From NCBI GenBank assembly GCA_031769625.1, contig JAUIMM010000002.1:248001-312000 (forward strand): DNA of 64,000 bases. The letters are read 5' to 3'. Below the pieces are notes generated by a model. That model was given only the letters and a program-made list of their open reading frames with translations, was not told the DNA's origin and made no database searches. Numbering within the stretch: position 1 is the first letter of the stretch; each line of letters begins with the position of its first letter. Shown here piece by piece: positions 35,201 through 50,444 of the stretch. Position numbers and translations under genes: made by a program. The DNA comes from Taudactylus pleione (taxonomy: Eukaryota > Chordata > Amphibia > Anura > Myobatrachidae).

Positions 35201-38200
35201 GACAGGGCATAAGCCCACTGAGTGTATTATACAAGCTCCGTGAAAGGGCATAAGCCCACTGAGTATTATACCAGCTCCGTGACAGGGCATAAGCCCACTG
35301 AGTGTAATATACAGGCTCCGTGACAGGGCATAAGCCCACTGAGTGTATTATACAAGCTCTGTGACAGGGCATAAGCCCACTGAGTGTATTATACAAGCTC
35401 AGTGAAATGGCATAGCCTACTGTGTCTATTATACAAGCTCCGTGAAAGGGCATAAGCCCACTGAGTGTATTATACAAGCTCCGTGAAAGGGCATAAGCCC
35501 ACTGAGTGTATTATACATGCTCCGTGACAGGGCATTAGCCCACTGAGTGCATACAAGCTCCGTGACAGGGCATAAGCCCACTGTGTCTTTTATTCAAGCT
35601 CCGTGACAGGGCATAAGCCCTGTGAGTGCATACAAGCTCTGTGAAAGGGCATAAGCCCACTGAGTGTATTATACAAGCTCCGTGACAGGGCATAAGCCCA
35701 CTGAGTGTATTATACAAGCTCCGTGACAGGGCATAAGCCCACTGAGTGTATTATACAAGCTCTGTGACAGGGCATAAGCCCACTGAGTGTATTATACAAG
35801 CTCCATGACAGGGCATAAGCCCAGTGAGTGCATACAAGCTCCATGAAAGGGCATAGCCCACTGTGTCTATTATACAAGCTCCGTGAAAGGGCATAAGCCC
35901 ACTGAGTGTATTATACAAGCTCCGTGAAAGGGCATAAGCCCACTGAGTGTATTATACAAGCTCCATGATAGGGCATAGCCCACTGAGTATTATACAAGCT
36001 CTGTGACAGGGCATAAGCCCACTGAGTGTATTATACAAGCTCCGTGAAAGGGCATAAGCCCACTGAGTGTATTATACATGCTCCGTGACAGGGCATAAGC
36101 CCACTGAGTGTAATATACAGGCTCTGTGACAGGGCATAAGCCCACTGAGTGTATTATACATGCTCCGTGACAGGGCATAAGCCCAGTGAGTGTATTATAC
36201 AAGCTCCGTGAAAGGTCATAGCCCACTGTGGCTATTATACAAGCTCTGTGACAGTGCATAGCCCACTGAGTGTATTATACAAGCTCCGTGACAGGGAATA
36301 AGCCCACTGAGTGTATTATACAAGCTCCATGACAGGGCATAAGCCCACTGAGTGTATTATACAAGCTCCGTGACAGGGCATAACCCCACTGGGTGCATAC
36401 AGGCTCCTTGAAAGGGCATAAGCCCACTGTGTGTATTATACAAGCTCCGTGACAGGGCATAAGCCCACTGTGTCTATTATACAAGCTCTGTGACAGGGCA
36501 TAAGCCCACTGAGTGTATTATACAAGCTCCGTGAAAGGGCATAAGCCCACTGAGAGTTTTATACAAGCTCCGTGACAGGGCATAAGCCCACTGAGTGTAA
36601 TATACAGGCTCCGTGACAGGGCATAAGCCCAGTGAGTGCATACAAGCTCTGTGAAAGGGCATAAGCCCACTGAGTGTATTATACAAGCTCCGTGACAGGG
36701 CATAACCCCACTGAGTGTATTATACAAGCTCCGTGACAGGGCATAAGCCCACTGAGTGTATTATACAAGCTCCGTGACAGGGCATAAGCCCACTGAGTGT
36801 ATTATACAAGCTCTGTGACAGGGCATAAGCCCACTGAGTGTATTATACAAGCTCCATGACAGGGCATAAGCCCAGGGCATAAGCCCACTGTGTGTATTAT
36901 ACAAGCTCCGTGACAGGGCATAAGCCCACTGTGTCTATTATACAAGCTCTGTGACAGGGCATAAGCCCACTGAGTGTATTATACAAGCTCCGTGAAAGGG
37001 CATAAGCCCACTGAGAGTAGTATACAAGCTCCGTGACAGGGCATAAGCCCACTGAGTGTAATATACAGGCTCCGTGACAGGGCATAAGCCCACTGAGTGT
37101 TATACAAGCTCCGTGAAAGGGCATAAGCCCACTGAGTGTATTGTACAAGCTCCGTGAAAGGGCATAAGCCCACTGAGTGTATTATACAAGCTCCATGATA
37201 GGGCATAGCCCACTGAGTATTATACAAGCTCTGTGACAGGGCATAAGCCCACTGAGTGTATTATACAAGCTCTGTGAAAGGGCATAAGCCCACTGAGTGT
37301 ATTATACAAGCTCCGTGACAGGGCATAAGCCCACTGAGTGTATTAAACAAGCTCCGTGACAGGGCATAAGCCCACTGTGTGTATTATACAAGCTCTGTGA
37401 CAGGGCATAAGCCCACTGAGTGTATTATACAAGCTCCATGACAGGGCATAAGCCCAGTGAGTGCATACAAGCTCCATGAAAGGGCATAGCCCACTGTGTC
37501 TATTATACAAGCTCCGTGAAAGGGCATAAGCCCACTGAGTGTATTATACAAGCTCCGTGAAAGGGCATAAGCCCACTGAGTGTATTATACAAGCTCCATG
37601 ATAGGGCATAGCCCACTGAGTATTATACAAGCTCTGTGACAGGGCATAAGCCCACTGAGTGTATTATACAAGCTCCGTGAAAGGGCATAAGCCCACTGAG
37701 TGTATTATACATGCTCCGTGACAGGGCATAAGCCCACTGAGTGTAATATACAGGCTCTGTGACAGGGCATAAGCCCACTGAGTGTATTATACATGCTCCG
37801 TGACAGGGCATAAGCCCAGTGAGTGTATTATACAAGCTCCGTGAAAGGTCATAGCCCACTGTGTCTATTATACAAGCTCTGTGACAGTGCATAGCCCACT
37901 GAGTGTATTATACAAGCTCCGTGACAGGGAATAAGCCCAGTGAGTGTATTATACAAGCTCCATGACAGGGCATAAGCCCACTGAGTGTATTATACAAGCT
38001 CCGTGACAGGGCATAAGCCCACTGGGTGCATACAGGCTCCTTGAAAGGGCATAAGCCCACTGTGTGTATTATACAAGCTCCGTGACAGGGCATAAGCCCA
38101 CTGTGTCTATTATACAAGCTCTGTGACAGGGCATAAGCCCACTGAGTGTATTATACAAGCTCCGTGAAAGGGCATAAGCCCACTGAGAGTATTATACAAG

Positions 38201-39600
38201 CTCCGTGACAGGGCATAAGCCCACTGAGTGTAATATACAGGCTCCGTGACAGGGCATAAGCCCACTGAGTGTTATACAAGCTCCGTGAAAGGGCATAAGC
38301 CCACTGAGTGTATTGTACAAGCTCCGTGAAAGGGCATAAGCCCACTGAATGTATTATACAAGCTCCATGATAGGGCATAGCCCACTGAGTATTATACAAG
38401 CTCTGTGACAGGGCATAAGCCCACTGAGTGTATTATACAAGCTCTGTGAAAGGGCATAAGCCCACTGAGTGTATTATACAAGCTCCGTGACAGGGCATAA
38501 GCCCACTGAGTGTATTAAACAAGCTCCGTGACAGGGCATAAGCCCACTGTGTGTATTATACAAGCTCTGTGACAGGGCATAAGCCCACTGAGTGTATTAT
38601 ACAAGCTCCGTGACAGGGCATAAGCCCAGTGAGTGCATACAAGCTCCATGAAAGGGCATAGCCCACTGTGTCTATTATACAAGCTCCGTGAAAGGGCATA
38701 AGCCCACTGAGTGTATTATACAAGCTCCGTGACAGGGCATAAGCCCACTGTGTCTATTATACAAGCTCCGTGAAAGGGCATAAGCCCACTGAGTGTAGTA
38801 TACAAGCTCCGTGAAAGGGCATAAGCCCACTGAGTGTATTATACAAGCTCCATGATAGGGCATAGCCCACTGAGTATTATACAAGCTCTGTGACAGGGCA
38901 TAAGCCCACTGAGTGTATCATACAAGCTCCGTGAAAGGGCATAAGCCCACTGAGTGTATTATACAAGCTCCGTGACAGGGCATAAGCCCACTGAGTGTAA
39001 TATACAGGCTCCGTGACAGGGCATAAGCCCACTGAGTGTATTATACAAGCTCCGTGACAGGGCATAAGCCAAGTGAGTGTATAATACAAGCTCCGTGAAA
39101 GGGCATAGCCCACTGTGTCTATTATACAAGCTCTGTGACAGGGCATAGCCCACTGAGTATATTATACAAGCTCCGTGACAGGGCATAAGCTCCCTGAGTG
39201 TATTATACAAGCTCCGTGACATGGCATAAGCCCACTGAGTGTATTATACAAGCTCCGTGACGGGGAATAAGCCCACTGAGTGTATTATACAAGCTCCATG
39301 ACAGGGCATAAGCCCACTGAGTGTATTATACAAGCTCCGTGACAGGGCATAACCCACTGGGTGCATACAAGCTCGTTGAAAGGGCATAAGCCCACTGTGT
39401 GTATTATACAAGCTCCGTGACAGGGCATAAGCCCACTGTGTCTATTATACAAGCTCCGTGACAGGGCATAAGCCCACTGAGTGTATTATACAAGCTCCGT
39501 GACAGGGCATAAGCCCACTGAGTGTAATATACAGGCTCCGTGACAGGGCATAAGCCCACTGAGTGTTATACAAGCTCCGTGAAAGGGCATAAGCCCACTG
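27010..39600 (+). repeat. 6,282-bp tandem duplication in the satellite (copies 2 and 3)
   Basis: Variants between about 27,010 and 33,300 recur 6,282 bp downstream. GGCAAAGCCC is at 28317 and 34599, and the fused monomer is at 30587 and 36869. The patterns at 27081/33363, 29253/35535, 31869/38151 and 32595/38877 also match. The matched length is about one unit, so the two copies are directly adjacent. Together with the 7,246-bp match the segment exists three times. Confidence 0.8.
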
Positions 39601-39974
39601 AGTGTATTATACAAGCTCCGTGAAAGGGCATAAGCCCACTGAGTGTATTATACAAGCTCCATGATAGGGCATAGCCCACTGAGTATTATACAAGCTCTGT
39701 GACAGGGCATAAGCCCACTGAGTGTATTATACAAGCTCCGTGACAGGGCATAAGCCCACTGAGTGTATTATACAAGCTCCTTGACAGGGTATAAGCCCAG
39801 TGAGTGCATACAAGCTCCGTGAAAGGGCATAGCCCACTGTGTCTATTATACAAGCTCCGTGACATGGCATAAGCCCACTGAGTGTATTATATAAGCTCCG
39901 TGACAGGGAATAAGCCCACTGAGTGTATTATACAAGCTCCGTGAAAGGGCATAGCCCACTGTGTCTATTATACA

Positions 39975-42900
39975 AGCTCCGTGACAGGGCATATCCCACT
40001 GAGTATATTATACAAGCTCCGTGAAAGGGCATAAGCCCACTGAGTGTATTATACAAGCTCCGTGACAGGGCATAAGCCCACTGAGTGTAATATACAGGCT
40101 CCGTGACAGGGCATAAGCCCACTGAGTGTATTATACAAGCTCCGTGACAGGGCATAAGCCCAGTGAGTGTATTATACAAGCTCCGTGAAAGGGCATAGCC
40201 CACTGTGTCTATTATACAAGCTCTGTGACAGGGCATAGCCCACAGAGTATATTATACAAGCTCCGTGACAGGGCATAAGCTCACTGAGTGTATTATACAA
40301 GCTACGTGACATGGCATAAGCCCACTGAGTGTGTTATACAAGCTCCGTGACAGGGAATAAGCCCACTGAGTGTATTATACAAGCTCCGTGACAGGGCATA
40401 AGCCCACTGAGTGTATTATACAAGCTCCGTGACAGGGCATAAGCCCACTGGGTGCATACAAGCTCCTTGAAAGGGCATAAGCCCACTGTGTGTATTATAC
40501 AAGCTCCGTGACAGGGCATAAGCCCACTGTGTCTATTATACAAGCTCTGTGACAGGGCATAAGCCCACTGAGTGTATTATACAAGCTCCGTGAAAGGGCA
40601 TAAGCCCACTGAGTGTATTATACAAGCTCCGTGACAGGGCATAAGCCCACTGAGTGTAATATACAGGCTCCGTGACAGGGCATAAGCCCACTGAGTGTAT
40701 TATACAAGCTCTGTGACAGGGCATAAGCCCACTGAGTGTATTATACAAGCTCAGTGAAATGGCATAGCCTACTGTGTCTATTATACAAGCTCCGTGAAAG
40801 GGCATAAGCCCACTGAGTGTATTATACAAGCTCCGTGACAGGTCATAAGCCCACTGAGTGTATTATACAAGCTCCGTGACAGGGCATAAGCCCACTGAGT
40901 GTATTATATAAGCTCCGTGACAGGACATAAGCCCACTGAGTGCATACAAGCTCCGTGAAAGGGCATAAGCCCACTGAGTGTATTATACAAGCTCCGTGAC
41001 AGGGCATTAGCCCACTGAGTGCATACAAGCTCCGTGACAGGGTATAAGCCCACTGTGTCTTTTATACAAGCTCCGTGACAGGGCATAAGCCCAGTGAGTG
41101 CATACAAGCTCTGTGAAAGGGCATAAGCCCACTGAGTGTATTATACAAGCTCCGTGACAGGGCATAAGCCCACTGAGTGTATTATACAAGCTCCGTGACA
41201 GGGCATAAGCCCACTGAGTGTATTATTCAAGCTCTGTGACAGGGCATAAGCCCACTGAGTGTATTATACAAGCTCCGTGACAGGGCATAAGCCCAGTGAG
41301 TGCATACAAGCTCCATGAAAGGGCATAGCCCACTGTGTCTATTATACAAGCTCCATGAAAGGGTATAAGCCCACTGAGTGTATTATACAAGCTCCGTGAC
41401 AGGGCATAAGCCCACTGTGTCTATTATACAAGCTCTGTGAAAGGGCATAAGCCCACTGAGTGTATTATACAAACTCCGTGAAAGGGCATAAGCCCACTGA
41501 GTGTATTATACAAGCTCCATGATAGGGCATAGCCCACTGAGTATTATACAAGCTCTGTGACAGGGCATAAGCCCACTGAGTGTATTATACAAGCTCCGTG
41601 AAAGGGCATAAGCCCACTGAGTGTATTATGCAAGCTCCGTGACAGGGCATAAGCCCACTGAGTGTAATATACAGGCTCCGTGACAGGGCATAAGCCCACT
41701 GAGTGTATTATACATGCTCCGTGACAGGGCATAAGCCCAGTGAGTGTATTATACAAGCTCCGTGAAAGGTCATAGCCCACTGTGTCTATTATACAAGCTC
41801 TGTGACAGGGCATAGCCCACTGAGTATATTATACAAGCTCCGTGACAGGGCATAAGCTCACTGAGTGTATTATACAAGCTCCGTGACATGGCATAAACCC
41901 ACTGAGTGTATTATACAAGCTCCGTGACAGGGAATAAGCCCACTGAGTGTATTATACAAGCTCCGTGACAGGGCATAAGCCCACTGGGTGCATACAAGCT
42001 CCTTGAAAGGGCATAAGCCCACTGTGTGTATTATACAAGCTCCGTGACAGGGCATAAGCCCACTGTGTCTATTATACAAGCTCTGTGACAGGGCATAAGC
42101 CCACTGAGTGTATTATACAAGCTCCGTGAAAGGGCATAAGCCCACTGAGTGTATTATACAAGCTCCGTGACAGGGCATAAGCCCACTGAGTGTAATATAC
42201 AGGCTCCGTGACAGGGCATAAGCCCACTGAGTGTATTATACAAGCTCTGTGACAGGGCATAAGCCCACTGAGTGTATTATACAAGCTCAGTGAAATGGCA
42301 TAGCCTACTGTGTCTATTATACAAGCTCCGTGAAAGGGCATAAGCCCACTGAGTGTATTATACAAGCTCCGTGACAGGTCATAAGCCCACTGAGTGTATT
42401 ATACAAGCTCCGTGACAGGGCATAAGCCCACTGAGTGTATTATATAAGCTCCGTGACAGGACATAAGCCCACTGAGTGCATACAAGCTCCGTGAAAGGGC
42501 ATAAGCCCACTGAGTGTATTATACAAGCTCCGTGACAGGGCATTAGCCCACTGAGTGCATACAAGCTCCGTGACAGGGCATAAGCCCACTGTGTCTTTTA
42601 TACAAGCTCTGTGACAGGGCATAAGCCCAGTGAGTGCATACAAGCTCTGTGAAAGGGCATAAGCCCACTGAGTGTATTATACAAGCTCCGTGACAGGGCA
42701 TAAGCCCACTGAGTGTATTATACAAGCTCCGTGACAGGGCATAAGCCCACTGAGTGTATTATACAAGCTCTGTGACAGGGCATAAGCCCACTGAGTGTAT
42801 TATACAAGCTCCGTGACAGGGCATAAGCCCAGTGAGTGCATACAAGCTCCATGAAAGGGCATAGCCCACTGTGTCTATTATACAAGCTCCATGAAAGGGC

Positions 42901-45900
42901 ATAAGCCCACTGAGTGTATTATGCAAGCTCCGTGACAGGGCATAAGCCCACTGTGTTTATTATACAAGCTCCGTGAAAGGGCATAAGCCCACTGAGTGTA
43001 TTATACAAGCTCCGTGAAAGGGCATAAGCCCACTGAGTGTATTATACAAGCTCCATGATAGGGCATAGCCCACTGAGTATTATACAAGCTCTGTGACAGG
43101 GCATAAGCCCACTGAGTGTATTATACAAGCTCCGTGAAAGGGCATAAGCCCACTGAGTGTATTATACAAGCTCCGTGACAGGGCATAAGCCCACTGAGTG
43201 TAATATACAGGCTCCGTGACAGGGCATAAGCCCACTGAGTGTATTATACATGCTCCGTGACAGGGCATAAGCCCAGTGAGTGTAATATACAGGCTCCGTG
43301 ACAGGGCATAAGCCCACTGTGTCTATTATACAAGCTCTGTGACAGGGCATAGCCCACTGAGTATATTATACAAGCTCCGTGACAGGGCATAAGCTCACTG
43401 AGTGTATTATACAAGCTCCGTGACATGGCATAAACCCACTGAGTGTATTATACAAGCTCCGTGACAGGGAATAAGCCCACTGAGTGTATTATACAAGCTC
43501 CGTGACAGGGCATAAGCCCACTGGGTGCATACAAGCTCCTTGAAAGGGCATAAGCCCACTGTGTGTATTATACAAGCTCCGTGACAGGGCATAAGCCCAC
43601 TGTGTCTATTATACAAGCTCCGTGACAGGGCATATCCCACTGAGTATATTATACAAGCTCCGTGAAAGGGCATAAGCCCACTGAGTGTATTATACAAGCT
43701 CCGTGACAGGGCATAAGCCCACTGAGTGTAATATACAGGCTCCGTGACAGGGCATAAGCCCACTGAGTGTATTATACAAGCTCCGTGACAGGGCATAAGC
43801 CCAGTGAGTGTATTATACAAGCTCCGTGAAAGGGCATAGCCCACTGTGTCTATTATACAAGCTCTGTGACAGGGCATAGCCCACAGAGTATATTATACAA
43901 GCTCCGTGACAGGGCATAAGCTCACTGAGTGTATTATACAAGCTACGTGACATGGCATAAGCCCACTGAGTGTGTTATACAAGCTCCGTGACAGGGAATA
44001 AGCCCACTGAGTGTATTATACAAGCTCCGTGACAGGGCATAAGCCCACTGAGTGTATTATACAAGCTCCGTGACAGGGCATAAGCCCACTGGGTGCATAC
44101 AAGCTCCTTGAAAGGGCATAAGCCCACTGTGTGTATTATACAAGCTCCGTGACAGGGCATAAGCCCACTGTGTCTATTATACAAGCTCTGTGACAGGGCA
44201 TAAGCCCACTGAGTGTATTATACAAGCTCCGTGAAAGGGCATAAGCCCACTGAGTGTATTATACAAGCTCCGTGACAGGGCATAAGCCCACTGAGTGTAA
44301 TATACAGGCTCCGTGACAGGGCATAAGCCCACTGAGTGTATTATACAAGCTCTGTGACAGGGCATAAGCCCACTGAGTGTATTATACAAGCTCAGTGAAA
44401 TGGCATAGCCTACTGTGTCTATTATACAAGCTCCGTGAAAGGGCATAAGCCCACTGAGTGTATTATACAAGCTCCGTGACAGGTCATAAGCCCACTGAGT
44501 GTATTATACAAGCTCCGTGACAGGGCATAAGCCCACTGAGTGTATTATATAAGCTCCGTGACAGGACATAAGCCCACTGAGTGCATACAAGCTCCGTGAA
44601 AGGGCATAAGCCCACTGAGTGTATTATACAAGCTCCGTGACAGGGCATTAGCCCACTGAGTGCATACAAGCTCCGTGACAGGGTATAAGCCCACTGTGTC
44701 TTTTATACAAGCTCCGTGACAGGGCATAAGCCCAGTGAGTGCATACAAGCTCTGTGAAAGGGCATAAGCCCACTGAGTGTATTATACAAGCTCCGTGACA
44801 GGGCATAAGCCCACTGAGTGTATTATACAAGCTCCGTGACAGGGCATAAGCCCACTGAGTGTATTATTCAAGCTCTGTGACAGGGCATAAGCCCACTGAG
44901 TGTATTATACAAGCTCCGTGACAGGGCATAAGCCCAGTGAGTGCATACAAGCTCCATGAAAGGGCATAGCCCACTGTGTCTATTATACAAGCTCCATGAA
45001 AGGGTATAAGCCCACTGAGTGTATTATACAAGCTCCGTGACAGGGCATAAGCCCACTGTGTCTATTATACAAGCTCTGTGAAAGGGCATAAGCCCACTGA
45101 GTGTATTATACAAACTCCGTGAAAGGGCATAAGCCCACTGAGTGTATTATACAAGCTCCATGATAGGGCATAGCCCACTGAGTATTATACAAGCTCTGTG
45201 ACAGGGCATAAGCCCACTGAGTGTATTATACAAGCTCCGTGAAAGGGCATAAGCCCACTGAGTGTATTATGCAAGCTCCGTGACAGGGCATAAGCCCACT
45301 GAGTGTAATATACAGGCTCCGTGACAGGGCATAAGCCCACTGAGTGTATTATACATGCTCCGTGACAGGGCATAAGCCCAGTGAGTGTATTATACAAGCT
45401 CCGTGAAAGGTCATAGCCCACTGTGTCTATTATACAAGCTCTGTGACAGGGCATAGCCCACTGAGTATATTATACAAGCTCCGTGACAGGGCATAAGCTC
45501 ACTGAGTGTATTATACAAGCTCCGTGACATGGCATAAACCCACTGAGTGTATTATACAAGCTCCGTGACAGGGAATAAGCCCACTGAGTGTATTATACAA
45601 GCTCCGTGACAGGGCATAAGCCCACTGGGTGCATACAAGCTCCTTGAAAGGGCATAAGCCCACTGTGTGTATTATACAAGCTCCGTGACAGGGCATAAGC
45701 CCACTGTGTCTATTATACAAGCTCTGTGACAGGGCATAAGCCCACTGAGTGTATTATACAAGCTCCGTGAAAGGGCATAAGCCCACTGAGTGTATTATAC
45801 AAGCTCCGTGACAGGGCATAAGCCCACTGAGTGTAATATACAGGCTCCGTGACAGGGCATAAGCCCACTGAGTGTATTATACAAGCTCTGTGACAGGGCA

Positions 45901-47256
45901 TAAGCCCACTGAGTGTATTATACAAGCTCAGTGAAATGGCATAGCCTACTGTGTCTATTATACAAGCTCCGTGAAAGGGCATAAGCCCACTGAGTGTATT
46001 ATACAAGCTCCGTGACAGGTCATAAGCCCACTGAGTGTATTATACAAGCTCCGTGACAGGGCATAAGCCCACTGAGTGTATTATATAAGCTCCGTGACAG
46101 GACATAAGCCCACTGAGTGCATACAAGCTCCGTGAAAGGGCATAAGCCCACTGAGTGTATTATACAAGCTCCGTGACAGGGCATTAGCCCACTGAGTGCA
46201 TACAAGCTCCGTGACAGGGCATAAGCCCACTGTGTCTTTTATACAAGCTCTGTGACAGGGCATAAGCCCAGTGAGTGCATACAAGCTCTGTGAAAGGGCA
46301 TAAGCCCACTGAGTGTATTATACAAGCTCCGTGACAGGGCATAAGCCCACTGAGTGTATTATACAAGCTCCGTGACAGGGCATAAGCCCACTGAGTGTAT
46401 TATACAAGCTCTGTGACAGGGCATAAGCCCACTGAGTGTATTATACAAGCTCCGTGACAGGGCATAAGCCCAGTGAGTGCATACAAGCTCCATGAAAGGG
46501 CATAGCCCACTGTGTCTATTATACAAGCTCCATGAAAGGGCATAAGCCCACTGAGTGTATTATGCAAGCTCCGTGACAGGGCATAAGCCCACTGTGTTTA
46601 TTATACAAGCTCCGTGAAAGGGCATAAGCCCACTGAGTGTATTATACAAGCTCCGTGAAAGGGCATAAGCCCACTGAGTGTATTATACAAGCTCCATGAT
46701 AGGGCATAGCCCACTGAGTATTATACAAGCTCTGTGACAGGGCATAAGCCCACTGAGTGTATTATACAAGCTCCGTGAAAGGGCATAAGCCCACTGAGTG
46801 TATTATACAAGCTCCGTGACAGGGCATAAGCCCACTGAGTGTAATATACAGGCTCCGTGACAGGGCATAAGCCCACTGAGTGTATTATACATGCTCCGTG
46901 ACAGGGCATAAGCCCAGTGAGTGTAATATACAGGCTCCGTGACAGGGCATAAGCCCACTGTGTCTATTATACAAGCTCTGTGACAGGGCATAGCCCACTG
47001 AGTATATTATACAAGCTCCGTGACAGGGCATAAGCTCACTGAGTGTATTATACAAGCTCCGTGACATGGCATAAACCCACTGAGTGTATTATACAAGCTC
47101 CGTGACAGGGAATAAGCCCACTGAGTGTATTATACAAGCTCCGTGACAGGGCATAAGCCCACTGGGTGCATACAAGCTCCTTGAAAGGGCATAAGCCCAC
47201 TGTGTGTATTATACAAGCTCCGTGACAGGGCATAAGCCCACTGTGTCTATTATACA
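39975..47256 (+). repeat. 3,641-bp tandem duplication with an inner 1,536-bp duplication
   Basis: The rare core CATATCCCAC is at 39990 and 43631. The patterns at 40334/43975, 40536/44177, 41544/45185, 41870/45511 and 43080/46721 are all 3,641 bp apart. The match ends near 43,615/47,256, so the copies are adjacent. Inside each, a pattern repeats after 1,536 bp (40536 to 42072; 44177 to 45713). Confidence 0.8.
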
Positions 47257-50200
47257 AGCTCTGTGACAGGGCATAAGCCCACTGAGTGTATTATACAAGC
47301 TCCGTGAAAGGGCATAAGCCCACTGAGTGTATTATACAAGCTCCGTGACAGGGCATAAGCCCACTGAGTGTAATATACAGGCTCCGTGACAGGGCATAAG
47401 CCCACTGAGTGTTATACAAGCTCCGTGAAAGGGCATAAGCCCACTGAGTGTATTATACAAGCTCCGTGAAAGGGCATAAGCCCACTGAGTGTATTATACA
47501 AGCTCCATGATAGGGCATAGCCCACTGAGTATTATAGAAGCTCTGTGACAGGGCATAAGCCCACTGAGTGTATTATACAAGCTCTGTGAAAGGGCATAAG
47601 CCCACTGAGTGTATTATACAAGCTCCGTGACAGGGCATAAGCCCACTGAGTGTATTATACAAGCTCCGTGACAGGGCATAAGCCCACTGAGTGTATTATA
47701 CAAGCTCTGTGACAGGGCATAAGCTCACTGAGTGTATTATACAAGCTCCGTGACAGGGCATAAGCCCAGTGAGTGCATACAAGCTCCATGAAAGGGCATA
47801 GCCCACTGTGTCTATTATACAAGCTCCGTGAAAGGGCATAAGCCCACTGAGTGTATTATACAAGCTCCGTGACAGGGCATAAGCCCACTGTGTCTATTAT
47901 ACAAGCTCCATGAAAGGGCATAAGCCCACTGAGTGTATTATACAAGCTCCGTGAAAGGGCATAAGCCCACTGAGTGTATTATACAAGCTCCGTGAAAGGG
48001 CATAAGCCCACTGAGTGTATTATACAAGCTCCGTGACAGGGCATAAGCCCACTGAGTGTAATATACAGGCTCCGTGACAGGGCATAAGCCCACTGAGTGT
48101 ATTATACAAGCTCCGTGACAGGGCATAAGCCCAGTGAGTGTGTTATACAAGCTCCGTGAAAGGGCATAGCCCACTGTGTCTATTATACAAGCTCCGTGAC
48201 AGGGCATAGCCCACTGAGTATATTATACAAGCTCCGTGACAGGGCATAAGCTCACTGAGTGTATTATACAAGCTCCGTGACATGGCATAAGCCCACTGAG
48301 TGTATTATACAAGCTCCGTGACAGGGAATAAGCCCACTGAGTGTATTATACAAGCTCCATGACAGGGCATAAGCCCACTTAGTGTATTATACAAGCTCCG
48401 TGACAGGGCATAAGCCCACTGGGTGCATACAAGCTCCTTGAAAGGGCATAAGCCCACTGTGTGTATTATACAAGCTCCTTGACAGGGTATAAGCCCAGTG
48501 AGTGCATACAAGCTCCGTGAAAGGGCATAGCCCACTGTGTCTATTATACAAGCTCCGTGACATGGCTTAAGCCCACTGAGTGTATTATACAAGCTCTGTG
48601 ACAGGGAAAAAGCCCAAGGAGTGTATTATACAAGCTCCGTGAAAGGGCATAGCCCACTGTGTCTATTATACAAGCTCCGTGACAGGGCATAGCCCACTGA
48701 GTATATTATACAAGCTCCGTGAAAGGGCTTAAGCCCACTGAGTGTATTATACAAGCTCCGTGACAGGGCATAAGCCCACTGAGTGTAATATACAGGCTCC
48801 GTGACAGGGCATAAGCCCACTGAGTGTATTATACAAGCTCCTTGACAGGGCATAAGCCCAGTGAGTGTATTATACAAGCTCCGTGAAAGGGCATAGCCCA
48901 CTGTGTCTATTATACAAGCTCTGGGACAGGGCATAGCCCACAGAGTATATTATACAAGCTCCGTGACAGGGCATAAGCTCACTGAGTGTATTATACAAGC
49001 TACGTGACATGGCATAAGCCCACTGAGTGTGTTATACAAGCTCCGTGACAGGGAATAAGCCCACTGAGTGTATTATACAAGCTCCGTGACAGGGCATAAG
49101 CCCACTGAGTGTATTATACAAGCTCCGTGACAGGGCATAAGCCCACTGGGTGCATACAAGCTCCTTGAAAGGGCATAAGCCCACTGTGTGTATTATACAA
49201 GCTCCGTGACAGGGCATAAGCCCACTGTGTCTATTATACAAGCTCTGTGACAGGGCATAAGCCCACTGAGTGTATTATACAAGCTCCGTGAAAGGGCATA
49301 AGCCCACTGAGTGTATTATACAAGCTCCGTGACAGGGCATAAGCCCACTGAGTGTAATATACAGGCTCCGTGACAGGGCATAAGCCCACTGAGTATATTA
49401 TACAAGCTCTGTGACAGGGCATAAGCCCACTGAGTGTATTATACAAGCTCAGTGAAATGGCATAGCCTACTGTGTCTATTATACAAGCTCCGTGAAAGGG
49501 CATAAGCCCACTGAGTGTATTATACAAGCTCCGTGACAGGTCATAAGCCCACTGAGTGTATTATACAAGCTCCGTGACAGGGCATAAGCCCACAGAGTGT
49601 ATTATATAAGCTCCGTGACAGGACATAAGCCCACTGAGTGCATACAAGCTCCGTGAAAGGGCATAAGCCCACTGAGTGTATTATACAAGCTCCGTGACAG
49701 GGCATTAGCCCACTGAGTGCATACAAGCTCCGTAACAGGGCATAAGCCCACTGTGTCTTTTATACAAGCTCCGTGACAGGGCATAAGCCCAGTGAGTGCA
49801 TACAAGCTCTGTGAAAGGGCATAAGCCCACTGAGTGTATTATACAAGCTCCGTGACAGGGCATAAGCCCACTGAGTGTATAATACAAGCTCCGTGACAGG
49901 GCATAAGCCCACTGAGTGTATTATACAAGCTCTGTGACAGGGCATAAGCCCACTGAGTGTATTATACAAGCTCCGTGACAGGGCATAAGCCCAGTGAGTG
50001 CATACAAGCTCCATGAAAGGGCATAGCCCACTGTGTCTATTATACAAGCTCCGTGAAAGGGCATAAGCCCACTGAGTGTATTATACAAGCTCCGTGAAAG
50101 GGCATAAGCCCACTGAGTGTATTATACAAGCTCCATGATAGGGCATAGCCCACTGAGTATTATACAAGCTCTGTGACAGGGCATAAGCCCACTGAGTGTA

Positions 50201-50444
50201 TTATACAAGCTCTGTGACAGGGCATAAGCCCACTGAGTGTAATATACAGGCTCTGTGACAGGGCATAAGCCCACTGAGTGTATTATACATGCTCCGTGAC
50301 AGGGCATAAGCCCAGTGAGTGTATTATACAAGCTCCGTGAAAGGTCATAGCCCACTGTGTCTATTATACAAGCTCTGTGACAGGGCATAGCCCACTGAGT
50401 ATATTATACAAGCTCCGTGACAGGGCATAAGCTCACTGAGTGTA
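47257..50444 (+). repeat. Satellite segment between the 3,641- and 4,917-bp blocks
   Basis: No adjacent large duplication was placed here. The part from about 48,626 to 49,890 repeats the variant order of 39,928-41,190 at an offset of 8,698, but with private changes such as CTGGGACAGG near 48,922 and ACAGAGTGTATTATA near 49,591. Confidence 0.6.
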
